A DNA stretch of 64,000 nucleotides, taken from the NCBI GenBank assembly GCA_025200525.1, contig CM045770.1, positions 131,840,200-131,904,199 of the forward strand, given 5' to 3'. How positions within the stretch are numbered: the stretch's first letter is position 1; each line of letters starts with the position of its first letter. The notes beneath the pieces were generated by a model. The model saw only the letters and a list, made by a program, of their open reading frames with translations. It made no database searches and was not told the DNA's origin. The position numbers and the translations under genes are program-made. The stretch comes from Camellia lanceoleosa (lineage: Eukaryota > Streptophyta > Magnoliopsida > Ericales > Theaceae). Positions 33,390 through 43,696 of the stretch are shown piece after piece.

Positions 33390-34310
33390 CCACCTCCAAT
33401 GCCAGTTGAGTTTGCTCGTGGTCAGAATCTACACTGTGCTCCTACTTTTGATGAGAGGAATTACTTATTCTAGAAAATCAGAATAAGGATGTATCTTCGA
33501 GCTCATGACCCTGAAGGCTGGCGAGCAATTGAAGAGGATGTTGAAATAACTGACAATCCGAGCAATCAAAGAGTTCTGAATACCATCCGTGAAGCAATTT
33601 CTGAAGAAAAACAATAACGAATTGCTCACTGCACAAAGGACAAAGATGCATGGGACATTCTTAGTCAAATCCATGAAAGATGAGAGTCATCTTCACAACC
33701 ATCCATCAACTTTCATGCCTTAGTTGCTTGATTGGATGAGATTGAGGAGAAAGAGAAGCAAAAAAAAGATGATGAAACCTTGGAAGATAATGATAAGATT
33801 GATGGTAATGACCTACAACAATCTTATGAAAAGCTTTACAATGAATCTCTAAACTTGTCCAAGATCAATGACAAACGCACTTTCAAGCTTAAAGCATGTG
33901 AAAGTGAGAAAGTCAAGCTAAAAGAAGAGATTGCATTAGCAAAAAATGATGACATCAAGATCTCTAATGACAAGCAAGACCTTCGTAAAAAACGTCTATC
34001 TTGTGAGACTGAAAGGAATGAACTTGTGAAAATCTATGCCACATATGAAGAGAAGATTGAAATTCTTAAGATGTCACAAGCTGCATTAGAAGAGCTGGTT
34101 GGTCAGAAAGAGAAAGAACTCAAAGATGCTAGAGCCATGATTGACGTGTGGAACAAAGGGTCAAAGACACTGGAAGACATTATCAGATCTCAACCAATGA
34201 GTTGTGACAAAAGTGGGATAGGCTATGGTGCTGTAATATTTCAAAATGGACAAGCCTCAACATCACACGACATTATGACTCAAGCAAAGGGAAAGCTGAA
34301 GGTTCAATAG
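33390..34310 (+). pseudogene. Element B gag, second domain and coiled coil
   Basis: The frame of the first knuckle continues past the stop at 33387. At 33440-33690 it reads FDERNYLF, KIRIRMYLRAHDPEGW, TIREAISEE and KDAWDILSQIHER, which looks like another Gag-type N-terminal domain (DUF4219/UBN2-like) with stops at 33471, 33615 and 33681. From 33732 to 34310 a clean 190-codon frame is rich in Lys, Glu and Leu with heptad-like spacing (for example EKVKLKEEIALAK and ERNELVKIYATYEEKIEIL), a coiled coil as in Sirevirus Gag. The initial ATG is absent: this part depends on the upstream frame. Gag here seems to hold two N-terminal-like domains in tandem. Confidence 0.8.
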
Positions 34311-35216
34311 GGTGATTTCTCTCTTTATCAACCTAAAGGGGGTAAGATCAACAAAATAGAGGTAAAACCTGTTTTTGTTTGTCATCATTGTGGTAGGTAT
34401 GGCCACATTCACCCTTATTGTTATGAGTTATTTGGTAAGGTGTCTCAAAAAATTAGAAATTCTAATACTTTATGGGTTAGGAGATAACCTTACATGTTCA
34501 GGTCGAACACCAAGATTCATGATGGTGTTCACAACGCTAAGACGTTTACCAAGACTACCAGTCTTGCTTCTGTTAAGACCAAAAAGATATGGGTGAGAAA
34601 GAGTGACTTAACTTGTTTTATTGTTCACACTACACTGAAAGCATGTGACTCACACATGTAGTATTTTGATAGTAGGTGCTCTTATCACATGTCTGGTGAC
34701 AAATCCTACTTCACATCTCTCAAAAAATACGATGGAGGAATTGTTACCTTTGGAGATGGTGGCACTTCTAGAGTCATTGATAAGGGCTCTATAAATGTGG
34801 TCAGTCTTTCCAAGCTCGAAAATGCCTTACTTGTTAATGGCCTTAAAGCAAATCCGTTGAGCATAAGTCAAATGTGTGATTCCCATCATAAAGTATTATT
34901 TTTAAAAAATATATGTGAAATTTTGGATAAGAAGGGAAATACTATCATACATAGAGTTCGCACATCTTATAACTGCTATGGGATTGTTATCACAAATAAT
35001 CTCACTTGCCACTCAACCATCATAAGTAATCTTGACCTGTGGCATCAAATATTAGGTCACATGAATTTCAAAGACCTAACTAAGATAGCCAACAAAGAGC
35101 TAGTGAGAGGAGTACCCAAAACGGGTAAGAAAGTGAACCATGTGTGTGGACCATATCAACTTGGGAAGCAAACTCGTGCCCCACATAAAAAGGTGAACAG
35201 CTTAACAACCAAATGA
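34311..35216 (+). pseudogene. Element B zinc knuckle 2, protease and pre-integrase
   Basis: Near 34374-34425 VCHHCGRYGHIHPYCYEL forms a second C-x2-C-x4-H-x4-C knuckle. At 34660-34730 the protease opening reads YFDSRCSYHMSGDK; the family has WYFDSGCSRHMTG, so the D-S-G catalytic triad has Gly replaced by Arg and the preceding Trp codon is a stop. From 34689 a clean frame gives VTFGDGGTSRVI, then LVNGLKANPLSISQMCD and WHQILGHMNFKDL, the Gag-pre-integrase module with its His residues, ending CGPYQLGKQ. The protease is therefore dead in at least two ways while the pre-integrase region stays open. Confidence 0.9.
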
Positions 35217-35579
35217 CCTCTTGAGCTAGTTCATATGGATTTTTTGGGACCCACTCGCATTGAAATCAGTAGAGGTAAAAGATACATTTTTTTAACTGTT
35301 GATGATTACACTCATTTTTCATGGGTTAATTTATTAAGAGAAAAATCTGATACGTTTGATGCTTTCCAGTCCTTAGTCCTTAAAATCCAAAATGAGCAGA
35401 GTGTTTCTATTGGACGTATCATAAAAATCCGAACTGATCATGGTTATGAATTTGAAAATAGATCATTTTCGGATTTTTGTGATATGCATGGAATTAAGCA
35501 TGAGTTTTCTACATCCATTACTCCATAGCAAAATGGAGTTGTTGAGAGAAAAAATAGGGTAGTCCAAGAGATGGCTAGG
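35217..35579 (+). pseudogene. Element B integrase core, 5' half
   Basis: Reads ELVHMDFLGPTRIE with the first catalytic Asp, TVDDYTHFSWV, and IRTDHGYEFENRSF with the second Asp (family SDNGGEFEN). After a stop in place of Gln at about 35527, QNGVVERKNR gives the catalytic Glu. The frame is then cut at MAR by solo LTR 2 and resumes at 38087 as VMLLNEK. Only the stop and the insertion block a continuous core; all three acidic residues are present. Confidence 0.9.
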
Positions 35580-38081
35580 TGTAACAACCCCGGTCTGTAA
35601 TTAGCTACTAATTCGTAATTAAGAATGCTAACTAAGTGTTTAGAATGGAATTATGTGTTATTATTGATTGTGATATGTGCTTTGTAGTAGTTTGTGCATA
35701 TCTATCTGATTTGAAAATTATTTGTCATGATTTCTACTTTGAATCGGAAATTGTTAGCCTAAATGCTTCTAGAAACCGAATTGAGCACATGGATTGACTA
35801 ATTAGAATTTTTAGAACCATCTGAAAAGTTTTGTTAAAAATTGATTCGGTTTGATAAAAATCGCATGTGATTAAATTGAACCTTGATGGGAACTATTTTG
35901 GATTAATTGAATTTCGGTCTAACCTGAATAAATTAAGGTTACTTATGTGTGATTAAATAATGCAAGATTGGTGCCTAATCTAATCCTATTAGTGATCCAA
36001 GATGTGATTAAAGAGTAAGGTGTGCTAGGCCTTGGTGGTGTTGAGTGTAGAGGATAAATTCTTGTGTGTGTGTGTGCACGTGTATTGTGCTCAATGTGAG
36101 AGTGTGTGATCTGCTGATGTGAGGGGAGGTAGGCAACCTTCTTCTTGTTCTTTCTACCACTGTGAGTAGAGAGTTCACCTTAGAGAGAGAGAGATAGCTC
36201 ACTCTAGAGAGAGAAAGCTCTACATTTGTGTAGTTTGGAGGAGAAGAGGAAAGCTAAGGGGAGTCCATCTCTTATGGTTCGAAATCAAGCTCTAGGTAAA
36301 AGTTTAAGCACATTTTCTGTAGCTATTCTTCCATGTATCATCATTTCAACTCACCTTTGAACCGATTTCATGAAATTAGCAAGTGAAGTCGATCTTTGGG
36401 CTTGTAGATGGCTTACATATACATTCATGGTAGACCATCTTTGATTTTATCATGTTGAGTTTGAGTTTTAAAGGCTTGCATGCATGTGAGCTTTAATCTT
36501 GTCCATGGTTCCAGAATTCACGAGTTTGTTGGTCACCATTTGCATGTTTTGAAAAACCATGAAAGAGTTGAAAATGTGTTGCATGAAGAAGTTTTGACTC
36601 AAATCTTTCAAGAATTGATGAGTTTTTAAATAAAAGATGTTTCAAGGGTCTTGTATTGAAGTTTTCTAAAGCTATTTTTGTGTGTTTGATCAAATCATGC
36701 AAGACCCCAAGGTTTGAAGGTGGTTTGGAAGCCATTTTTGTTAAGCTTACTGCCCAGAAATTTACAGTTTGCTCGAGCGAAGAAGTGGTGGCTCGAGCCA
36801 ACATTTCGAGCTTTCAGAATTTTGAACTCTGCAGAAGTTGGCTCGAGCGAAGAAGTCCTGGCTCGAGCGAACTCTGTTTTTGCCTTTTGCTGGCTCTAGC
36901 CAAGAAAAGATGGCTCTAGCCACCAACTTATTTTCAGCATGTTTTCAAAAGATGTTTTAAGTACATATCTTCACTCCCATCTCTTTATGGGCATTCTTAG
37001 GCATGATTTATGAGCCATTAAAGATTAATAAGCTAAGAAATAGCATAAGTAAGTGAATTAGAAAATATGTGTTGAATCCGAGTATATGGGCAATATGAAC
37101 AAGTTATATAACATGGAATGAATGGGCAATTAAAGTGAGAAAGCTAGCCGTGTTGGCCACTTGAATGTGTAATGATAAGATATGCTTGTGTTATGTATTT
37201 TGTGGTTATAGGTCAAGACTCGAGGGTTGATTGACCATTGCAGGAAACCACTATGAGTAACGTTATTGTAAAGATACGTTCATGTGAATTACGTTCCAAA
37301 TGAAATATGATAAGTTCTGATTTCTGAAATGAAATCTGTTTTCGTGAACGAATATTCCATGTTTGAAATCTATTATGGCATCCATAGATAGTCCCAAGTC
37401 ATGGGGGATGGCATGAAAATGCGGGTCCATGACATACATGTGATTACGAGATCTCGTTAGCCACTTCATTGTGGCGATATGTGTTTAATCTGTATCCAGA
37501 ACCGATTACTCTAGTCGGAAGACGTTCTGTGATGTGTTCTATGGGATGTACCATTATTATGTTATGATATGAAATGATTATGCTCTGGTCTATTTTCTGC
37601 TTATGATATATTCGGATTTCGTTCACTAACCCCTTTACCTTAATGTTATTCATTGGGCTTTAGCTTATTGTGTGTATATATATATGTATAGGTGAGCATT
37701 CTGGAGCTCGAGCCTGAAGGCTTTTGTCTGGATCTGTGTTCTATTGTCAGCCAACCCTTGTGCCTCACATGGAGGTTCCTGGAGTGTCTCAAGTGTTTAA
37801 ATCCTGTTGTTTCTGTATATATAAGACTCGTTTGTTCTGTTGGCTATACTTAAGATACTCTAATGTGTGTGGGTATAATGTATGAATGACTTTGATTATG
37901 TATATAAAGTTTTAAATATTTCGTTTCATATAAGTCAGCACAGCTCATTGGACAATTATATTTATGTTTTTGCTTCCGCTAGCCCCTTAATCTTGTTAAT
38001 CTGTTCAGAGGCCTTCGGTAATCCATGGATTATTGGCCGGTTACGATGCTAAACCTATAGGGGCAGGTTTGGGTCATGACA
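35580..38081 (+). mobile_element. Solo LTR 2 (element A family)
   Basis: 2,502 bp, TGTAACAACCCC...GGGTTTGGGTCATGACA reading to the plus strand, flanked by perfect CTAGG duplications (35575-35579 and 38082-38086). Its end (GGCCTTCGGTAATCC...GGTTTGGGTCATGACA) is a clear relative of the element A LTR in the opposite orientation. A TA-rich promoter-like stretch lies at about 37672-37690. CTCGAGC words occur at 36771-36869. Confidence 0.95.
36771..36926. repeat. Cluster of GCTCGAGC palindromes in solo LTR 2
   Basis: GCTCGAGCG at 36771, 36841 and 36861, GCTCGAGCC at 36791, and mutated GCTCTAGCC twice at 36893-36921. Pairs are spaced exactly 20 bp apart and followed by AAGAAGT or AACTCT. Confidence 0.95.
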
Positions 38082-38718
38082 CTAGGGTCATGCTCCTTAA
38101 CGAGAAAGTTCTTCCAAAGTTCTGGGCTGGAGCCTTGAATACCGCTGTTTATGTTGTGAATCGTGTGTATTTAAGGCTCGATACTTTACAAACTCCATAT
38201 GAATTGTGGAAAGGGTTGAAACCTAATGTAAAATACTTCAAAACTTTTGGAAGCAAATGTTACATTTTTAAAGATAGAGAGCCTTTGGGAAAATTTGACT
38301 CCCGAAGTGATGAAGGTATTTTTCTAGGGTATTCAACCACCAGTAGAGCATTTCGTGTCTATAACCTGTGTACTTTATCTTTAATCGAATTGATCAATCT
38401 TGTTGTAGATGACACAGGTTCTCCTACTTCAGCTATACATGAGGAAGAAGTTAGTGAGTCTCCAATCTTGGATACTAAACCACAAAGTTAAGGAGAAGCA
38501 CAAAGCCAAACTCAAGAAGGTGAGCCAGCACCAACTTCTATGGTAAGTTCGAGTCGAAAGAGTGCACAAAGAGACACTAGCTCCGATGTTCAAGTCACTA
38601 CCAGTCTAGTTTTAAAACCATCAGCAAGGATAAAATTGAATCATCCGGTTTAATAGGTGATTAGTAATGTTTCAAACTGAATGAAAATCCGAAAACAAAT
38701 TCAGGAAAGGTAACTCAT
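38082..38718 (+). pseudogene. Element B integrase C-terminus and linker to RT
   Basis: Begins with the CTAGG duplication. VMLLNEKVLPKFWAGALNTAVYVVNRV, TPYELWKGLKPNVKYFKTFGSKCYIFKDR and FDSRSDEGIFLGYSTTSRAFRVYN are standard copia integrase C-terminal blocks. After about 38400 the frame enters the Ser/Glu-rich linker and stops at 38490, with further broken pieces (SARIKLNHPV) up to RT. Confidence 0.9.
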
Positions 38719-39465
38719 ATGTGCTATGTTTCGTTAATTGAATCTAAGAATGTAAAAGAGGCCTTACTATATGATAGTTGGGTTAATGCAATCCATGAAG
38801 AATTAGATCAATTTGAACATAACAAAGTTTGGACTCATGTTCCAAGACCTAGAGACATGAATGTGATAGGTACCAAGTGGATCTTTAAAAATAAATCTGA
38901 TGAGAATGGTACTGTGGTTAGAAATAAAGCTAGGTTTGTTGCTCAAGGCTATACACAAGTAAAGGGTGTTGACTATGATAAGACGTTTGCCCATGTTGCA
39001 TGTCTCAAATCTATTCATATTTTACTTGGTGTTGCATGCTTTCTAGGGTTCAAATTGTTCCAAATGGATGCGAAAAGTGCCTTTCTGAATGGGTACTTGA
39101 AAGAAGAGGCTTATGTTGAGCAACCAAAATGGTTTGAGGACCTAAAATGTCCAAACCATGTTTACAAGTTAGACAGTGCGTTGTATAGGTTGAAACAAGC
39201 CCCTCGAGCTTGGTATGATAGACTTATTACCTTTCTTCTTGATAATGACTTTCAAAGGGGTAATGTGGACAAAACCTTATTTGTGAAACATTTTAAGTCT
39301 CATATACTTGTTGCTCAGATTTATGTTGATGATATTGTGTTTGGATCCATTTCTGATTCTCTTGTGAAATATTTCTCGAATTGCATGACACATGAGTTAG
39401 AGATGAGCATGATGGGGGAGTTGTCTTATTTCTTGGGTCTTCAAATTAAACAGTCTCCAAATTAA
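38719..39465 (+). pseudogene. Element B reverse transcriptase
   Basis: A clean 248-codon frame covers nearly the whole copia RT: DSWVNAIHEELDQFEHNKVW, GTKWIFKNKSDENG, ARFVAQGYTQVKGVDYDKTFA, FQMDAKSAFLNGYLKEEAYVEQP, LYRLKQAPRAWYDRL, and IYVDDIVFGS with the catalytic DD (39322-39333), ending ELSYFLGLQIKQS. Core residues are all present, and this is the best preserved enzyme of the element. It is followed by a duplicated AAATTAAACAGTCTCC that ends the frame at 39465, probably a small tandem slip. Confidence 0.95.
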
Positions 39466-40270
39466 ACAGTCTCCTTCGGGTATGTTTGTCTTTTAGACTA
39501 AGTATGCCAAAAACCTTGTGTCTAAGTTTGATCTAGAGTCGGCCAAACATGCACGCACTCCCATGAGCACTAGTCTTCACCTCTTCAAAGATTCCTCTGG
39601 TACTGATGTTGATCCTATCCTGTATAGGAATATGATAGGAAGTCTTTTGTACCTCACAACTAGTCAACCTGATATTTCATTTAGTGTAGGTGTTTGTGCC
39701 CGTTACTAAGCCTGTCCGAAAGAGTCTCATCTTCTTGCAGTCAAACGCATCATTAAGTATGTTAATGGGACATTAGGGTATGGGATTTGGTTCTCGATAG
39801 ATACTATAGCCGAAATCACTAGTTTTTTTTATGTCGACTGGACAGGGTGTGCTGATGATCGTAAGAGCACATCTGGAGGGTGTTTTTACCTTGGGAATAA
39901 TTTGGTTGCCTGGCATAGCAAAAAGAAAAATGTGATCTCTCTTTCAACCATCGAGGCTGAGTACATTGCTGCAAGGAGTTGTTGTGGATGAAGCAAATGC
40001 TTCATGATTATGGTATAGACCAAGACACTCTCATCCTTTTCTATGATAACACAAGTACTATTAACATCTTTAAAAATGCTGTCCAACACCCTTGCACCAA
40101 ACATATTGACATTCGTAATCATTTCATTCGAGAGTTAGTTGAAGAGGGCCTTGTAATTCTTGAACATGTACCCACTAAGCATAAAAAGTTGATATTTTTA
40201 CAAAATCCCTTGATCTTCTTAGGTTTTAGTTCCGTAGAAAGTCCTTGGGTGTAGTGCTCAATAACTAGAG
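39466..40270 (+). pseudogene. Element B RNase H and Pol C-terminus
   Basis: After the slip, SKFDLESAKHARTPMSTS and RNMIGSLLYLTTSQPDISFSVGVCARY continue the RT-RNase H connection. RNase H reads YVDWTGCADDRKSTSGGCFYLGNNLVAWHSKKKN and LSTIEAEYIAA, with the conserved Asp and Glu. The third Asp region (LFYDNTSTINIF) is in another frame, followed by HPCTKHIDIRNHFIREL and HVPTKHKK. The end is frameshifted (family ADIFTKPL). At least three breaks make it non-functional. Confidence 0.9.
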
Positions 40271-41284
40271 TACGTCATGTTGCATCAGTGGGTGAAAGTG
40301 ATTGGCTTTCTGTGTACTTGGATGCTATAATCTCATTGTCATTGATTCTTGTCATCTCTGCTCTTAGACTTAATGAACATTTCTCATGCTGCTTGCAAGA
40401 TTTCATTTATCTTTGTTCATAGCTCATTCTGAATGTTCATGCTCATTGAATTCATGATCTCATTCTGTACACATTCTTGAGATAAACTATTGCAGGGATT
40501 TCCGCATAAGTGGTCAATTTACTCTATGGACTTCTAATAGTGTCTCTTTTGCTTTGCTAGAGGAATTGACCTATATTGGCATATCATGGATGATATTGAG
40601 TCTCTTAACCATCCACTATCTAGTTTCACTTCCACAGTTTCTCCCTCACTACTTTAAAGTCCAGGCAATAGGAAAAAACTACCTCAGAGGCACTAACTAG
40701 GCCATCATCTTTGTTTCCTTGCTTATCTGGTTTGGTATCCATACTCTTGAGCGTACAAGCCACCAATGAGTGCTCACAAGAAAGAAAAGTGAAAAATAAA
40801 ATATAAAAAAAAAGGGACTCATTAAGTGAGGGGGAGCCTCCGCTTTTACTCAACAAATACCCCTTGATTTTTAGTGGTTTGACTTTTCCCAAGGATGTAT
40901 AGATACTGTTGTCGGAGGTCCAGCCATCCAATCATTATTAGGATTAACTCTAGCTCTGTAGCCTCTCAAGGATTGCGCACACACACACACACACATTCTT
41001 TATGTGAGCTCTCATGTTTGTCTCTGAGTTGTGCATTCATATGTTGCTTATGATCATTGATCTTTGTTTACCTGTTTTGCTCATGATATTGTGCTTCGTG
41101 TTGTCCAACTTGCGAGATTGCGGGTTTCATGGTATGTGGATTATCTCATCTTAGCATCACATTCTTTCTATTGTACTAATCTCCTCTTGTTTCAGGTTTC
41201 ATTTGACAATCTGAGTGTTTTTAATCTGCTCAGAAGGGTGTTTTTCAAGGTGTTTTGTTTTTTTACCTTCACTCGATAGGGAGT
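40271..41284 (+). other. Element B spacer after pol
   Basis: About 1 kb with no supported coding frame. It contains a purine-rich GTGAGGGGGAGC at 40827-40838 resembling an internal polypurine tract and a (CA)n microsatellite at 40977-40994. Confidence 0.6.
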
Positions 41285-41445
41285 TTGCGCTCAAGCAAGC
41301 AACACTTCAACCCAGTAGTTTTGCAGGTGGCATAGATTCTGAGAGCTTGTTTTTTTGGCTCGAGCGACCCCTTGCTCGTTAGTATTTTAGCTCGAGGGAC
41401 ACTCTTCTTGCTTGGGCGAGAAGCCCTGATATAAAAGTTGTTCTT
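41285..41445 (+). promoter_or_regulatory. U3-like promoter cassette inside element B
   Basis: It contains CGCTCAAGC (41288-41296), CCCAGTAGTTTT (41311-41322), GCTCGAGCG (41358-41366), GCTCGAGGG (41390-41398) and TATAAAA (41430-41436). The LTR has the same words in the same order: GCTCAAGC, CCCAGTAGTTTT (43822-43833), CTCGAGCG words, then TATAAA (43985-43990). The cassette lies 670 bp upstream of the extra ORF, so it may drive a separate transcript. Transcription is inferred, not shown. Confidence 0.6.
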
Positions 41446-42108
41446 CGTCTCCTTAGTCGCATTTTTTCCACTTTCTCTTCGAGTGCCTTCTCTCTCCTAG
41501 GGCACACCTCTATCTTGCTACTCATGCTTTGGTTGCCCTGGATTTGGGTGGTTTCTCTCCTCCCTCCAGCCTTTTCTTCTCAGGTTTTTGGTAAGTTTCT
41601 CTCTCATCTTGTCGGTTTCATTTTTCATGTTCTCTCTCTCACCATCTATGTGCTGCTTCGTATGTCCTCTTTAGAGTTTTATTTATTTATTTATTAAGTT
41701 TCTTTTCATCTTTGTTTTTTTTCTTATTTCTTTGTCTATTGCTCGGTTTATGCATCCTTTCTATGGTTATGCATCATTTCAGTCCTGTGTGATTGTTAGG
41801 GTTTTGTTTTGACTTATCCTTATTCTCTTTTTAAATTGCTACACTCATGCTGGTTTTAAATAGATTTTGATTGATGTGTGTGTTGCCCTTGCTTACACAG
41901 TGGGGTTGTTTTTTCTGCTTTACAGCATTGATTAAATCCAATCTTATACATCCTTATCTTGCTCTTAGGGTTTTATTTTGCCTTCTACTGCCTTCCTCAT
42001 ACTGTGTTTGAATCCTTGGTACTAATGGTGTTTGTTCTTTTGACTTGATTTTGGTGGGTTGTCTTGGGGGTTTTATTTTTGTGGTGGTCTTTCCTCTGTC
42101 TGTTAGTC
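41446..42108 (+). other. Pyrimidine-rich leader before the extra ORF
   Basis: Strongly T- and CT-rich, with TTTATTTATTTATT near 41680. No frame is supported. It could be the 5' leader, possibly with an intron, of a transcript from the cassette upstream. Confidence 0.45.
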
Positions 42109-43178
42109 ATGGCCGAGTCTACTAAATGTCGTAAAACCACCGTGTCTTGTCCCAATTTCAATACAAATAAATTCCAATCCAAGGAAAAGTATAACCTTTA
42201 TCGGGATTTTTATGATTCTCAGACTGTTCATTTAGAACATAATGTCCACCTTAGTGCTTTCGAGTCTATCCCTATCCGGTCTCTATTTGATGCTTTAGGG
42301 GGTGACCTGGTCCTTCATTTCTCCGATCCACAAAACCTTCGTGAGTTCTACTGCAATATGCACTCCATAAGCAAAGTTGCTCATTCTTTCCGTACTTGGG
42401 TTCGTAACAAAAATATTTTCCTTGATGAAGAGGTTCTCCGTCAGTTTCTTGGGCTTCCTGAAGTCCAGAACTACCACTATCCATTTCTTATTTCCTACAA
42501 CATTGTAGATTTTGACCAGGTCGCTGTTGAATTATGTGGCACTCCTCGAACTTGGATCGCCAAGGCGTTCATTCGCCAAAATGAGCTTCTTCCCTAGTTC
42601 CGCCTTCTCAATCTCATTGTTTGTGCCAACATTCATGTCGCCACTTATTCCTCCTACATTTCTCAAGATCAGGGTTATGTTTTGTACTGCATTGCTCATC
42701 ACCTCCCCATCAACCTGTCTGAAATGATTGCGGCCAAAATGATAGGCGTCTTTGAGGGTCACAAATCCTTCGGTTTCCTTACGGTTGTTTGTTGCACCAT
42801 TTTCTCTCTTTTTTGGGTGTTCCTACTTTCAACGATGATGAGGTTGCTTCACCTATTAAACCTGTCACCAAATTGATCGTTTCCTAGAGTCAAGCCCATG
42901 TCAAGGGGGGGTCGTCCGGGACTGGGGTTTCTGATGCTTGAGATGATTCACTCACTGAAGAGGCAGAGTTTGATGCAGCAAATGCAGGTGCACCAGAGTT
43001 ACGTCCCCACTCGTTTCGCGGCCAGCTTCGTCAGTTCGAGCAATCTATCATGCATTGCCTTGATTAGATGGATGCTCAACTTCATGCGTTTGTTGGCCGC
43101 CTAGATCAGCAAACCACCATGCTTGCTCAGATCCTTTCTTTTTTATTGATGCAGCAGCAACCCCTATCATCCTCGTAG
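42109..43178 (+). pseudogene. Element B extra ORF (Sirevirus 'env-like' position)
   Basis: Starts MAESTKCRKTT at 42109; 163 clean codons to a stop at 42595, then the same frame continues (FRLLNLIVCANIHVATYSSY) to about 42790 before a frameshift. Near 43040-43178 a last segment reads QLRQFEQSIMHCLD and MDAQLHAFVGRLDQQT, with a Gln-rich tail. The middle part (FYCNMHSISKVAHSFRTWVRNKNIFLDEE, VRQFLGLPEV-like) resembles the domain called 'putative plant transposon protein' that occurs in plant retroelements. Its position matches the so-called env-like ORF of Sireviruses, but I see no signal peptide or transmembrane helix in the readable part. Function unknown. Confidence 0.7.
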
Positions 43179-43680
43179 TGATGTTTGATTTTCCTTTTTG
43201 GACAGTTTGTGTTTCTGTGGACAGTTAGTTTTTTGTTGTTATTAGTATTCTGCTGGCATGTGTATTCTCTTCCCTTTGTCTCTCCCGATCAAAAAGAGGA
43301 AGCATAAACTTTTTGGTAGATTTTTGGGCTAATCAATTTTTGGGATATTGGGATATTGTTCATACTTTTTGGGATATTGGGTATTATGGTATATCTGTGG
43401 GATATTGGTTTTTGGATATTTGTGGGATATTAGATTAGACTAATCTAGTTTGGATTTCATTCTTTTATCTGATTATATCTTGATCTGTTATGTGTTTTTC
43501 CTTGATTACTCTATCTAGTCCAAGTGCTTTGGATTATATATTTTTGCAGGGTCTTTCTTTAAGGATGTTTGCATACACAGAGGTGGTTTAGACTAGTTCG
43601 TAGTGTTTGTGTTTTCTTAGTTATTGGGTCTAGTATGTGTGTTTGCTAAGAAAACTTGTTAGAATGCTTTGTCCGAGAAT
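43179..43680 (+). other. Element B region between the extra ORF and 3' LTR
   Basis: About 500 bp with no coding frame. It contains five TGGGATATTGG-like direct repeats (about 43340-43425). Confidence 0.7.
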
Positions 43681-43682
43681 TG

Positions 43683-43696
43683 ACAAAGGGGGAGAT
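43683..43696 (+). promoter_or_regulatory. Polypurine tract of element B
   Basis: ACAAAGGGGGAGAT directly precedes the LTR start TGTTAGG. This form is typical of Sireviruses. Confidence 0.95.

Noticed and set aside
36493..36919. Overlapping 80-103 codon frames on both strands in solo LTR 2
   Set aside because: They lie in LTR U3 with palindromic words and show no known domain; Ser/Glu phrases come from the CTCGAGCG repeats.
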